Assembly: GCF_003025615.1 (NCBI RefSeq)
Contig: NZ_PYMJ01000029.1
Coordinates: 20,638 to 84,637 of the forward strand
Origin: Photobacterium frigidiphilum
GTDB taxonomy: Bacteria > Pseudomonadota > Gammaproteobacteria > Enterobacterales > Vibrionaceae
Direction of reading: 5' to 3'
Length of the DNA stretch: 64,000 nt
This document shows positions 17,344-26,721 of this stretch, piece by piece. A model generated the notes under the pieces. The model saw nothing but the letters and a program-made list of their open reading frames with translations. It had not been told where the DNA came from and did not search any database. The position numbers were made by a program, and so were the translations under genes. Every line of letters starts with the position of its first letter. The first letter of the stretch is position 1.

Positions 17344-18516
17344 ATGTTTGATTTTTCTACCACGGTGAATCGCTATGGTACGTATTGTACGCAGTGGGAT
17401 TATGTAGAAGATCGGTTTGGCCAAGCTGATTTATTGCCGTTTACTATTTCTGATATGGATTTTGAAACTGCGCCATGTATTCAGCAAGCATTACAGCAAC
17501 GTCTTGAACATGGCGTTTTAGGGTATAGCCGCTGGAATCATGATGATTTTAAGCTGGCGATAACAGGGTGGTTTGAGAAACGTTTTAATGTGCACCTGCC
17601 TGTCGAATCGGTGGTTTACGGACCCTCGGTGATCTACATTATTTCTCAATTGGTGCAGATTTGGTCTGAGCAAGGCGACGGTGTGTTAGTACACACTCCT
17701 GCTTATGACGCCTTTGGCAATATGCTGAATGCGAACCAACGTCAATTGTTGGAAAGCCCATTATTAAAAACAGCTGAGGGCTATCAAATTGACTGGCCAC
17801 AATTTGAAGCACAGGCGGCGTTGCCTCATTGCAAGATTTTATTATTGTGCAGCCCGCAAAATCCCACTGGGCGGGTATGGACCAAAGCAGAGCTGATACG
17901 TATGGCAGAAGTTTGTCAGCGCCATAACGTCAAAGTGATTTCTGATGATATTCATATGGATGTCGCTTACTCCTCGTATACTCCTTGGTCTGAGGTTGCG
18001 GTGAATAATGATTGGGCATTGGTTACATCTGGATCTAAATCCTTCAATATTCCCGCGTTGACTGGTTCATATGCATTTATGCCTGATAAGGCAACACGTG
18101 AAGCTTTTTTATTGCAATTAAAGGCAGCGCACGGGTTATCTTCCCCTTCTATTTTGGGCGTTATTGGACATATCGCGGCGTATCAATATGGTGATGAATG
18201 GCTGGATGCATTGAAAGGCTATTTACATGCGAATTTAGAGTATGTTGCCGAGCGGCTTAATTTGGAATTCCCAACCATTAATTATCAAGTTCCTGACGGT
18301 ACTTACTTAGCGTGGATTGACTTGAATTCACTGAATATTGATATGGATGAATTGCAGCGCACTTTAATTAATGATCATAAAGTGGCCATTATGCGAGGTG
18401 ATACGTATGGCTCTGCAGGCAAAGGGTACATCAGATTAAATGTGGGTTGTCCCCGCAGTAAAGTGGTAACAGGTGTAGCAGCACTGATTACCGCATTGCA
18501 GACGACTCGTCAGTAA
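17344..18516 (+). CDS. malY: MalY, PLP-dependent cystathionine beta-lyase / mal regulator
   Basis: 390 residues, identical in length to E. coli MalY. The aminotransferase fold type I is shown by LLLCSPQNPTGRVWTKAEL, the substrate-side SDDIHMDV, and the PLP lysine in SGSKSFNIPAL. MalY cleaves cystathionine-type C-S bonds and, in E. coli, also binds and inhibits the activator MalT. Start at ATG 17344 with GAGG 6 bases upstream; the frame extension to 17332 starts with TTG. Confidence 0.93.
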   Translation: MFDFSTTVNRYGTYCTQWDYVEDRFGQADLLPFTISDMDFETAPCIQQALQQRLEHGVLGYSRWNHDDFKLAITGWFEKRFNVHLPVESVVYGPSVIYIISQLVQIWSEQGDGVLVHTPAYDAFGNMLNANQRQLLESPLLKTAEGYQIDWPQFEAQAALPHCKILLLCSPQNPTGRVWTKAELIRMAEVCQRHNVKVISDDIHMDVAYSSYTPWSEVAVNNDWALVTSGSKSFNIPALTGSYAFMPDKATREAFLLQLKAAHGLSSPSILGVIGHIAAYQYGDEWLDALKGYLHANLEYVAERLNLEFPTINYQVPDGTYLAWIDLNSLNIDMDELQRTLINDHKVAIMRGDTYGSAGKGYIRLNVGCPRSKVVTGVAALITALQTTRQ

Positions 18517-18573
18517 TGTTTTTAATTATAAATAGTTGGGTGTTAGTAAATACTTACCGACTTTTTATACGGT

Positions 18574-18609
18574 AGATTTAGCGTAGCTGAGAGTTGCTAC
18601 GCTAAATCT
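18574..18609. terminator. 14-bp inverted repeat between malY and the EamA gene
   Basis: AGATTTAGCGTAGC (18574-18587) pairs perfectly with GCTACGCTAAATCT (18596-18609). The T tract after it is weak. It lies between converging genes, so a terminator is the likely role. Confidence 0.65.
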
Positions 18610-18632
18610 GGTGTTCTTTATGGTTTAAGGCG

Positions 18633-19601
18633 TTACTTCAAACTGGGTGATTGAGGTTTTATTGGAGAGTTAATCTCGAGCATTCCAGCTGGTACTCGCT
18701 TCATTTGAGCTAGAGTGAGCCCAACCAATACCATGCCCCCTCCAATTAGATGGTACTGACTAGGATGAACACCCAGCATCACAATACTAATACTGGCGGT
18801 AAATAACGGTACTAAATTCATGAACAAGGTTGAGCGTGCAGCGCCAATTTGAGTTACCCCTTTTAGCCAGCACCATGGCGCAATAATTGAGGCAGCAAAG
18901 GCGGCAAATGCGACCATAGGTAAGGCGCTAAGCGAAATGGCTGTTGTCTCGCTACTCAGCAATAAAGGCAGTTGTAGCAAGGCACCCAGAAATACTTGGC
19001 AATACACTGCGCACCAAGGTGTTAATGGTAGCTTCCAGCGATTCAGTAATACGGAATACAAAGCATAAGAGAGGCTGGAAACAAACATAAGCATGTCGCC
19101 TTGCTTTAACCCTTGCGTCAGTAATTGGTTCAGGTTGCCTTCGCTCAGCATGTATATCAAACCAATGAATGAGATTAACGCTCCAATTAAGGTGTGGATT
19201 CGCAATTTAGTGCCTAACAGGGGCACGGCGAGAAACAGACCAAATAAGGGCATTAGCGAGAGAAAAATTGCAATGTTTGTGGCGCTGGTGGTGTAAGCCG
19301 CGTAATACGCCAAGCTTTGATTTAATACCATGCCGAGCGATGCCAACACAGTTAGTTTTGTTAGGTGCGCTTTTATTTGCAGGCGTTGTCGATAAACGGT
19401 TGTAAGACAGAAGGGTGTGAGCAACAGCAAAGCGAAAAACCAGCGATAAAATGCAATAGCCCCAGGCTCAATCGTGGCTGTTGCCATTTTACTAACCACG
19501 GCATTGGTCGCCCAAATAGCAACTGCCAAAATGGGGAATAAAAACCCGATAAACGGATAGTTAGCGTATCGACTCCCTGAGTGATGCTTAGTCATAGTCA
19601 T
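18633..19601 (-). CDS. EamA/DMT-family transporter
   Basis: 322 residues with ten hydrophobic segments in two similar halves, the EamA repeat pattern. The first half holds FPILAVAIWATNAVVSKMA and the second APWCWLKGVTQIGAARSTLF. These inner-membrane proteins usually export amino acids or other metabolites; the substrate here is unknown. GAGAG precedes the ATG. Divergent from an AraC-type gene, with a 22-bp MalI-like palindrome 34 bases upstream of its start. Confidence 0.82.
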   Translation of the reverse strand: MTMTKHHSGSRYANYPFIGFLFPILAVAIWATNAVVSKMATATIEPGAIAFYRWFFALLLLTPFCLTTVYRQRLQIKAHLTKLTVLASLGMVLNQSLAYYAAYTTSATNIAIFLSLMPLFGLFLAVPLLGTKLRIHTLIGALISFIGLIYMLSEGNLNQLLTQGLKQGDMLMFVSSLSYALYSVLLNRWKLPLTPWCAVYCQVFLGALLQLPLLLSSETTAISLSALPMVAFAAFAASIIAPWCWLKGVTQIGAARSTLFMNLVPLFTASISIVMLGVHPSQYHLIGGGMVLVGLTLAQMKRVPAGMLEINSPIKPQSPSLK

Positions 19602-19634
19602 TTTCTCTCATTGATGTAGGGGGATTACAAATTA

Positions 19635-19656
19635 TTAGGTAAAACGTTTTACCTAA
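19635..19656. promoter_or_regulatory. 22-bp perfect palindrome, MalI-type operator
   Basis: The site reads TTAGGTAAAACGTTTTACCT followed by AA. Its core GGTAAAACGTTTTACC matches the two malI/malX operators at 14 to 15 of 16 bases. It lies between the divergent EamA and AraC-type genes. Confidence 0.78.
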
Positions 19657-19749
19657 TGAGAGTGTTACATGGCGGGAGAGAACCTGATATGCCAAACCAG
19701 ACAGTCAATTGACCGTGTCAGACAACGTACATGTGAGCAAGGTGGAACG

Positions 19750-20553
19750 ATGGAACAACGACAATTTATGCCCCAATTAGTTGAGCAATTGCCCACTGAT
19801 GTTTTTATTCATTATTTCCATATCGCCGCAGGCACAGAAACCTTACCTCATCATCACCGCTGGGGGCAGGTGCACCTTATTAAGCATGGTGTATTAGAGA
19901 TGGAAGTTGAAGGACAAAAAATGGTGTCGCCTGCTGGGTATGCCATTTGGACACCTGCTAATGTGGTTCACCGAGCTTATAACCGTAAAGACATCGAATA
20001 TTGTGCGATTAACATTAATCAGCACCTTGTGGCTCAGTTGCCTCAGCAAGCCTGCATGATTGCATTATCCCCTTTAGTGCAGGCAATCATTGATGATTTG
20101 GTTCATCGAGAAGTGGCGGCAGTTGATAACTATCAAGATCAATGCCTGACTGATGTTCTGATTGCACGCCTAGCCTCTGCTAAGCGTATGGATAACTTTC
20201 TACCTACTACATCAGATACCTTGTTGCATCCCATTCTGGTGTCTCTGGAGGCCGATCCTGCTGATACTCGCTCGTTGGGGGAATGGGCCAAACAGGTGTA
20301 TTCCACCGAGCGTACATTAACCCGTCGTTTTCAGTGTGAATTGAAGATGAGCTTTAATGAATGGCGACAGCGCTTAAAGGTGGTTCATGCTCTGCATTTA
20401 TTGAAATTGCAGTATTCGATTAATGATGTCGCTTTTAGCCTTGGTTATAGCCAAGCCTCTTCATTTATAAAAATGTTTCGTCGTCAAACCGGTATGACAC
20501 CAGAAGTTTACCGCTCGAAGCTACTGACATTAACCCAGCAAGACGAAAGGTAA
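19750..20553 (+). CDS. AraC-family regulator with N-terminal cupin domain
   Basis: 267 residues from ATG 19750, which has AGGTGG about 5 bases upstream; the frame extends to 19669 without a better site. The N-terminal half is a His-rich cupin (LPHHHRWGQVHLIKHG, YAIWTPANVVHRAY). The C-terminal half is a double helix-turn-helix (WAKQVYSTERTLTRRFQ, VAFSLGYSQASSFIKMFRR). The layout resembles E. coli NimR, which controls a neighbouring exporter. It probably controls the divergent EamA gene. Confidence 0.82.
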   Translation: MEQRQFMPQLVEQLPTDVFIHYFHIAAGTETLPHHHRWGQVHLIKHGVLEMEVEGQKMVSPAGYAIWTPANVVHRAYNRKDIEYCAININQHLVAQLPQQACMIALSPLVQAIIDDLVHREVAAVDNYQDQCLTDVLIARLASAKRMDNFLPTTSDTLLHPILVSLEADPADTRSLGEWAKQVYSTERTLTRRFQCELKMSFNEWRQRLKVVHALHLLKLQYSINDVAFSLGYSQASSFIKMFRRQTGMTPEVYRSKLLTLTQQDER

Positions 20554-20557
20554 ATCG

Positions 20558-20797
20558 ATGATGAAAAGGCCTCGATTGTTAGGAAACTTGATACGAATAA
20601 ATATAAAAGATCACTTGAAGCAATGGATGCAAAAGAGTTGTACGGCGGAGTTGCAAGGCAGTGTGGATGAACAAGCGCTAGAGCGGTTATCTGATGGGCA
20701 ACTAAAAGCCTTGGTAACGAACGGTATAAGTAAAAATGAAAAATATGCCGCTCAGCAGTTACTGTTAAAAAGGGCGATGAAAGAAAGAGAGAAATAA
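20558..20797 (+). CDS. hypothetical small protein
   Basis: 79 residues, 4 bases after the AraC-type stop and therefore probably cotranscribed. It is basic, helical and without membrane segments (LGNLIRINIKDHLKQWMQK; C-terminal AAQQLLLKRAMKEREK). I do not recognise a family. AAGG lies about 8 bases before the ATG. Confidence 0.5.
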   Translation: MMKRPRLLGNLIRINIKDHLKQWMQKSCTAELQGSVDEQALERLSDGQLKALVTNGISKNEKYAAQQLLLKRAMKEREK

Positions 20798-20806
20798 AAA
20801 TGTGAC

Positions 20807-20839
20807 AAAAAAAAGGCTCACACCCAAAAGTGCAAGCCT
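20807..20839 (-). terminator. terminator of dusB-fis
   Basis: Read on the minus strand, AGGCTTGCAC pairs with GTGTGAGCCT (two G-U pairs) and is followed by T8, just after the fis stop. Confidence 0.8.
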
Positions 20840-20866
20840 CAATAATGCTTTCCCAAACCTTTCGGT

Positions 20867-21163
20867 TTAGTTCATGCCGTATTTCTTAAGCTTCTTACGA
20901 AGTGTACCGCGGTTGATACCCATCATAGTTGCTGCACGTGTTTGGTTACCACGTGTGTACTGCATGATTGTATCTAATAGCGGTTGCTCAACCTCTGCAA
21001 GCACTAGCTCGTACAGATCGTCGACTTCCTGACCATTTAACTGAGCAAGATAGTTTTTTAGCGACGCTTTAACAGAGTCACGTAGTGGCTTCTGTGTGAT
21101 TTGGTCTTGTGACGTTACAGTTGTTACTGTTAACGCTTCGGAAGTCAGATTTTGTTCGAACAT
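20867..21163 (-). CDS. fis: nucleoid protein Fis
   Basis: 98 residues, the exact family length. The C-terminal half (PLLDTIMQYTRGNQTRAATM, INRGTLRKKLKKYGMN) holds the helix-turn-helix and is nearly invariant. Fis bends DNA, activates rRNA promoters and organises the nucleoid during fast growth. It is the second gene after dusB, 23 bases apart, as in enterics and vibrios. Confidence 0.98.
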   Translation of the reverse strand: MFEQNLTSEALTVTTVTSQDQITQKPLRDSVKASLKNYLAQLNGQEVDDLYELVLAEVEQPLLDTIMQYTRGNQTRAATMMGINRGTLRKKLKKYGMN

Positions 21164-21186
21164 AATTCTGTAAGCTCTTCTAGTAT

Positions 21187-22152
21187 TTATGCAACGTTTT
21201 CGAAGTAGCCTTGCAGCGCATCGATTTGCTCTTGAGCATTCTCGAGTGCGTTGAAGGACCGACGGAAATTACCAGCTGGTGCATGTTCTTTTAAGTACCA
21301 AGACACGTGTTTACGTGCAATGCGCAACCCTAAATATTCACCGTAGAAACGATGAAGTTCTTGAACATGTCCCAACATAATTCCACTTACCTCATCCATA
21401 GATGGGGCAGGCAGGTATTCGCCGGTTGTTAAGTAATGCTGGATTTCTCTAAAAATCCACGGTCGCCCTTGTGCAGGACGGCCAATCATCAAAGCATCTG
21501 CACCCGTATAATCGAGTACAAAGCGAGCCTTTTCCGGTGAATCGATATCACCGTTAGCAATTACCGGAATGGATACCGCTTGTTTAGCTGCTCTGATGTA
21601 GTCATATTCCGCTTCACCTTTGTACATGCAAGACTTCGTTCGCCCATGAAGCGCTAAAGCTTGAATGCCACATTGTTCCGCGATTTTAGCAATGTCGACA
21701 CAGTTACGGTTGTCTAAATCCCAACCCGTACGCGTTTTTAGCGTAACAGGTACATCGACTGCACCCACAACGCTACGAAGAATCTCTTCGATTAGCGCAG
21801 GGTGTTGCAGTAATGCAGAACCAGCCAAGCGTTTGTTAACCTTTTTCGCTGGACAACCCATGTTGATATCGATGATTTGCGCACCGTTCTCAACACTAAA
21901 TTGTGCAGCTTCAGCCATCAGCTTTGGATCTGCTCCTGCAATTTGAACCGAGCGAATCCCCGATTCACCTTCATGAACCATTCGGTTCTGCGATTTAGCC
22001 GTTTTCCATAGATCTGGATTCGACGACATCATCTCGCTAACAGCCATTCCCGCGCCGTAGCGAAGGCATAGTTCACGAAATGGCCGATCGGTCACACCCG
22101 CCATTGGCGCGACTATCAGCTGGTTGTTTAGTTGATATGGACCGATTTGCAA
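21187..22152 (-). CDS. dusB: tRNA-dihydrouridine synthase B
   Basis: 321 residues, as in E. coli. The FMN TIM-barrel start LIVAPMAGVTDRPFRELCLR, the catalytic Cys region INMGCPAKKVNKRLAGSALL, and the C-terminal helical domain (RKHVSWYLKEHAP) are seen. It reduces uridine in the D-loop of tRNA. It is first in dusB-fis. Confidence 0.96.
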   Translation of the reverse strand: MQIGPYQLNNQLIVAPMAGVTDRPFRELCLRYGAGMAVSEMMSSNPDLWKTAKSQNRMVHEGESGIRSVQIAGADPKLMAEAAQFSVENGAQIIDINMGCPAKKVNKRLAGSALLQHPALIEEILRSVVGAVDVPVTLKTRTGWDLDNRNCVDIAKIAEQCGIQALALHGRTKSCMYKGEAEYDYIRAAKQAVSIPVIANGDIDSPEKARFVLDYTGADALMIGRPAQGRPWIFREIQHYLTTGEYLPAPSMDEVSGIMLGHVQELHRFYGEYLGLRIARKHVSWYLKEHAPAGNFRRSFNALENAQEQIDALQGYFENVA

Positions 22153-22324
22153 TGTCTGTACCTGACTGTGCCAGTAAGGGCGCGCATTTTACGCATTTTT
22201 TCCCTTTCTGAAAAGACCAATAATTGAGCATTTAGTTTTTGTTTAACAAAAACGTATGTTTTTCAATCGATTGTATGTTTTTCGCACAATAAAAAAGGTA
22301 AATTAAAATGACTAATGGCGAAAA

Positions 22325-23209
22325 TTACGCCTTACAACCTGAAATTCGGCACCATTCATCACGTGCAACAACTGGGTCTAATGCCAATTCGTCGCTGTAA
22401 TATGTGGAGACGTCTTCAGCTTGAATTTCTAATACACCAGAAATTGCTAGCTTGCCGCCCGACTTCACAAGGCTTTTTATTACTGGTGAAAGTTCACGTA
22501 ATGGACCCGCAAGAATGTTTGCAACAACCACGTCTGCTTGTACGTCGGTAGGCTGATCTTTAGGTAGGAAAAGCTCTAATTTATCAGAAACACCGTTACG
22601 TTCTGCGTTATCGCGTGATGCTTGGATTGCTTGTGGATCGATATCGATACCAATCACTTTCTCTGCACCAAGCTTAAGTGCTGCAATGGCTAGAATGCCA
22701 GAGCCACAACCGAAGTCGATAATGGTTTTTCCAACTAAATCTTGACCGTCAAGCCACTCTAAACATAACGACGTTGTTGGGTGAGTACCTGTACCGAATG
22801 CTAGACCTGGGTCAAGTAGTACATTAACAGCATTTGGTTCTGGTGCTTCACGCCAGCTTGGGCAGATCCATAAACGACGACCAAAACGCATTGGGTGGAA
22901 ATTAACCATCCACTCACGTTCCCAATCTTTATCTTCTAATTGCTCAACTTTGTAAGCAAAATCGTCAGCAATTAGAGGGCTGTTCTTTAGCATGTTCAGC
23001 ACGAAATCCATGTCGGCTTCAGCATCATATAAACCAATAACATCAGTATCACCCCACAGGCGAGTTTCACCTGGCATTGGTTCGAATACTGGTGTGTCTT
23101 GTGCGTCAAGGAAAGTGGCAGATAAAGCCCCCGTTTCTTCCATTAACATATCGCCAATCGCTTCAGCATTTTCAGCATTTGCGTTTAGTTTGATTTGAAT
23201 CCAAGGCAT
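22325..23209 (-). CDS. prmA: ribosomal protein L11 methyltransferase
   Basis: 294 residues from ATG 23209 (MPWIQIKLNANAENAEAIGD), as in the family; the frame extends 47 codons further upstream without homology. The SAM-binding motif IDFGCGSGILAIAALKLGA and the motif VVANILAGPL are visible. PrmA trimethylates L11 of the 50S subunit. It lies in the conserved yhdT-panF-prmA-dusB-fis order, with a terminator between panF and prmA. Confidence 0.96.
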   Translation of the reverse strand: MPWIQIKLNANAENAEAIGDMLMEETGALSATFLDAQDTPVFEPMPGETRLWGDTDVIGLYDAEADMDFVLNMLKNSPLIADDFAYKVEQLEDKDWEREWMVNFHPMRFGRRLWICPSWREAPEPNAVNVLLDPGLAFGTGTHPTTSLCLEWLDGQDLVGKTIIDFGCGSGILAIAALKLGAEKVIGIDIDPQAIQASRDNAERNGVSDKLELFLPKDQPTDVQADVVVANILAGPLRELSPVIKSLVKSGGKLAISGVLEIQAEDVSTYYSDELALDPVVARDEWCRISGCKA

Positions 23210-23323
23210 GGTTAATTCGCTTATTATTTGGCTACGGTTTGAACATAAGGGCGAGATTCTAGCATGAAATTTCAGCAATCCACACCTATAGTACGTAATC
23301 ACATCAGCCGTTTTTATTGATAT

Positions 23324-23354
23324 AAAAAAAGATAGCACCGTTGGCGCCATCTTT
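23324..23354 (-). terminator. terminator of yhdT-panF
   Basis: On the minus strand AGATGGCGC pairs with GTGCTATCT (two G-U pairs), followed by T7. Confidence 0.75.
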
Positions 23355-23381
23355 AAGATGTATTGCAGAGACTTACCTGAA

Positions 23382-24836
23382 TCAATGTTGCGGTGCGGTT
23401 ACCATCGCCGGTTTGGTAAGGCTGCCAAGCACAAAAGCAATCAGCCCAATGCCCAATGTCGGCACGATGGCATGTAACCCGCCTAAGTCAGGCTTAATAA
23501 CCGATAGGCTAATATAACACGCTAGACCGGATATCATTGACGCTAACGCCCCTGTCGCCGATGCCTTTTCCCAGTATAACCCGAGCACGAGTGGCCATAA
23601 GAACACCGCTTGCATGCCCCCAAAGGCTAATAGATTTAACCAGATGATCATGTCGGGCGGGTTAGTTGCGGCAATAAAGACCAAAATAGAAAAAATTCCG
23701 GTTACCCACAACGATAGCTTAGAAAGGTGCTTGTTGGCGTTAGGTCCTTCAGCGGCTTTGGGGTTGATGTAATTGAGGTACAAATCTTTCAGTAAGGTAG
23801 CCGAGGCTTGGATCAGTTGTGAGTCAATGCTCGACATAATAGCCGCCATAGGGCCCGCCAAGAAAATACCTGCAACCCAAGGGGACAAAACGGTCATCAT
23901 CAAGGTGGGCATGATCTGATCTGGGCTGGCAATGTCGGGCACGATAGCACGACCTAATGCGCCGGATAAATGCATGCCTAACATGAGGAAAGCCACCATT
24001 GCAGTGCTTATCACCATTCCTCTATGCAATGAACGGCTGTCTTTATATGCCATACAGCGTACAGCTGCGTGAGGAAGGCCTATCACCCCAAAGCAGACTA
24101 GAATCCAGAAGCTCAACATAAAAGGCTGGCTTAGAAAATTATCAGGACCAAAGGGGGTAATCAATGATGGGTCAATGTGATGTAATTCCGTTATCAGTTC
24201 ACCGACACCGCCACCGACATGCACCACTCCTGCTAGCAGGGCAATGGTGCCAATAATCATCATAACCCCTTGCAACGTATCGGTCATTGCAACGGCACGA
24301 AATCCGCCAATGGTCGTATACAAGCCAACAGTCACAGCAAAGATCATTAACCCTTGTGAATAGGGTAATCCGGTGACCGTTTGTAATAAGCGTGCACCAC
24401 CTACAAATTGCACCACCATGGTGCCAAAGAAAGCGAGCAATAACGCTAAAGAAGCGAAGATGACGACGGCTTTATTTTTATAGCGCGCATATAAAATATC
24501 ATTAAGGGTTAAGGCATTATGTCGCCGGGCTTCAATGGCGAATTTTTTCCCAAGTACTCCCAGCGTTAACCACGCAGCAGGAAGCTGGATCATGGCAAGT
24601 AATACCCAACCGAGTCCCATTTTATATGCGGCGCCTGGCCCGCCAATAAACGAGCTGGCACTGGAATAGGTTGCTGCTAATGTCATGGCTAATACAAAGC
24701 CACCCATGCTGCGATTGCCAAGCAGGTATTCGTTTAAGAAGCCTTTAGATGAGGTACTTTTACGTTGACTGAAAAATGCCAAGGCAAACACAGCGAGCAA
24801 ATAGATCGCTAAAGGAATGAGTATTTGGCTATTCAT
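23382..24836 (-). CDS. panF: sodium/pantothenate symporter
   Basis: 484 residues with about thirteen membrane segments of the SSS family (ATYSSASSFIGGPGAAYKMG, IMSSIDSQLIQASATLLKDL). PanF imports pantothenate, the CoA precursor, with Na+. Start at ATG 24836 with AAAAGG upstream; it overlaps the yhdT stop by 8 bases, so the two are translationally coupled. The longer frame starts with TTG. Confidence 0.93.
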   Translation of the reverse strand: MNSQILIPLAIYLLAVFALAFFSQRKSTSSKGFLNEYLLGNRSMGGFVLAMTLAATYSSASSFIGGPGAAYKMGLGWVLLAMIQLPAAWLTLGVLGKKFAIEARRHNALTLNDILYARYKNKAVVIFASLALLLAFFGTMVVQFVGGARLLQTVTGLPYSQGLMIFAVTVGLYTTIGGFRAVAMTDTLQGVMMIIGTIALLAGVVHVGGGVGELITELHHIDPSLITPFGPDNFLSQPFMLSFWILVCFGVIGLPHAAVRCMAYKDSRSLHRGMVISTAMVAFLMLGMHLSGALGRAIVPDIASPDQIMPTLMMTVLSPWVAGIFLAGPMAAIMSSIDSQLIQASATLLKDLYLNYINPKAAEGPNANKHLSKLSLWVTGIFSILVFIAATNPPDMIIWLNLLAFGGMQAVFLWPLVLGLYWEKASATGALASMISGLACYISLSVIKPDLGGLHAIVPTLGIGLIAFVLGSLTKPAMVTAPQH

Positions 24837-25110
24837 GATCACTGTCCTTTTCAATTTCGAGAGACATATCTTGGTAGATGAACTTGACCATTAAGCCGCA
24901 CAGTACCGTGAAGAGAATGGGGCCAATAATACAGGCGAGTAAAAACCACAGCGGAAAGCCCCAATAGAGCTCTGGCAGAGTTGTTGTAATCTCTGTCGAT
25001 GAGAAAGCATAGGCCGAAATATACCACCAGATGAAATAGGCAATCGCTAAGCCTACCGCCCATTTAGCTTCTTTATGAGCCTGACGATAACGCGCAGAGA
25101 GTGTTTTCAT
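24829..25110 (-). CDS. yhdT: YhdT family membrane protein (DUF997)
   Basis: 93 residues with two hydrophobic segments (WAVGLAIAYFIWWYISAYAF and WFLLACIIGPILFTVLCGLM). It matches the YhdT family by sequence and by its fixed position ahead of panF. It may be a small accessory subunit of the pantothenate symporter; this is inferred from coupling, not shown. Confidence 0.87.
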   Translation of the reverse strand: MKTLSARYRQAHKEAKWAVGLAIAYFIWWYISAYAFSSTEITTTLPELYWGFPLWFLLACIIGPILFTVLCGLMVKFIYQDMSLEIEKDSDHE

Positions 25111-25308
25111 GCACTGTTGTCTCCAATAGTGTTGGCACTACTTCAAAGGGATTGAGAGAAGGAGAGTAATGCTCATACAAATGAAAAAGGGGGGTATTGT
25201 GGCAAAAGTTATTTATCAGTACCACTGACCTGTATCAATTTGTCAGAAAATCGTGTCGAAGAAAAAGGAAATAACCGTGAAATAGAGGGCAAATATAGTG
25301 AAAGGCAC

Positions 25309-25337
25309 ATAAAAAAGGCTACCCAAAGGTAGCCTCG
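25309..25337 (-). terminator. terminator of aroQ-accB-accC
   Basis: GGCTACC and GGTAGCC pair around four bases, with T6 on the minus strand after the accC stop. Confidence 0.82.
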
Positions 25338-25365
25338 ATTTTTTATTCACGCGTTTATCGCGAAA

Positions 25366-26709
25366 TTATTGTAGACCAAGTTTCTTCTCTAGATAGTGGA
25401 TGTTTGCACCACCATGCTGGAAGTTTTCATCTGCCATAATTTCTTGCTGTAGCGGGATGTTGGTTTTAATACCATCGATGATTGATTCACCTAATGCGTT
25501 ACGCATACGTGAAATTGCCACATCGCGGTTTTCACCGTATGAAATCAGCTTACCGATCATGGAGTCATAATGCGGTGGTACTGTGTAGCCTGAGTAAATG
25601 TGAGATTCCCAACGAATACCCATGCCACCTGGCGCGTGGAAGCGCGTGATTTTACCTGGGCAAGGTAGGAAACGCACAGGATCTTCAGCATTGATACGAC
25701 ATTCGATAGCATGGCCACGAATTTGAATATCAGATTGGCTGAATGATAGTGGCTGACCGGCAGCAACACGAAGCTGTTCTTTGATCAGATCAACGCCAGT
25801 TACCATTTCGGTTACTGGGTGCTCAACCTGAATACGGGTGTTCATTTCAATGAAGTAGAACTCACCGTTTTCGTATAGGAATTCAAACGTACCAGCGCCA
25901 CGGTAACCGATTTCGATACAAGCACGCGTACAACGTTCACCGATGTACTTACGCATCTCTTCTGTGATGCCTGGGGCTGGTGCTTCTTCAACAACTTTCT
26001 GGTGGCGACGCTGCATTGAACAGTCACGCTCACCTAAGTGAATAGCATTACCTTGACCATCAGCCATGATCTGAACTTCGATATGACGAGGGTTTTCAAG
26101 GAATTTCTCCATGTAAACCACATCGTTATTGAAGAACGATTTAGCTTCAGCACGTGTCATCGCAATAGCTTCTGCTAGTTCAGCTTCAGTGCGAACAACA
26201 CGCATACCACGACCACCGCCGCCACCAGATGCTTTGATGATGACAGGGAAACCAATACGCTTAGCAAAAGATTTGTTTCTTGCTTCGTCGTTATCTAATG
26301 GACCATCAGAACCCGGCACACAAGGAACGCCCGCTTTTTTCATTGCGGTAATTGCTGACACTTTGTCACCCATCATGCGAATAGTTTCCGCTTTAGGACC
26401 AACAAAGATAAAGCCAGAGCGCTCTACTTGTTCTGCAAAATCAGCATTCTCAGACAAGAAACCATAACCAGGGTGAATTGCAACTGCCCCTGTGATTTCT
26501 GCTGCACTAATGATGCGTGGAACATTCAAATAGCTTTCAGTACTTTTGGCAGAACCAATACATACCGTTTCGTCTGCAAGCAATACGTGCTTAAGATCGC
26601 GGTCAGCTGTTGAGTGGATCGCAACAGTCTTAATGCCTAATTCTTTACAAGCACGTAGAATACGAAGGGCAATTTCGCCTCGGTTCGCAATAACTAATTT
26701 ATCTAACAT
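25366..26709 (-). CDS. accC: acetyl-CoA carboxylase, biotin carboxylase subunit
   Basis: 447 residues. The biotin carboxylase N-terminal domain (MLDKLVIANRGEIALRILRA), the ATP-grasp glycine loop (KASGGGGGRGMRVV), and the catalytic core (FIEMNTRIQVEHPVTEM) are present. It carboxylates biotin on AccB with ATP and bicarbonate, the first half of malonyl-CoA formation. It starts 12 bases after accB. Confidence 0.98.
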   Translation of the reverse strand: MLDKLVIANRGEIALRILRACKELGIKTVAIHSTADRDLKHVLLADETVCIGSAKSTESYLNVPRIISAAEITGAVAIHPGYGFLSENADFAEQVERSGFIFVGPKAETIRMMGDKVSAITAMKKAGVPCVPGSDGPLDNDEARNKSFAKRIGFPVIIKASGGGGGRGMRVVRTEAELAEAIAMTRAEAKSFFNNDVVYMEKFLENPRHIEVQIMADGQGNAIHLGERDCSMQRRHQKVVEEAPAPGITEEMRKYIGERCTRACIEIGYRGAGTFEFLYENGEFYFIEMNTRIQVEHPVTEMVTGVDLIKEQLRVAAGQPLSFSQSDIQIRGHAIECRINAEDPVRFLPCPGKITRFHAPGGMGIRWESHIYSGYTVPPHYDSMIGKLISYGENRDVAISRMRNALGESIIDGIKTNIPLQQEIMADENFQHGGANIHYLEKKLGLQ

Positions 26710-26721
26710 AATAGGCCTCTG

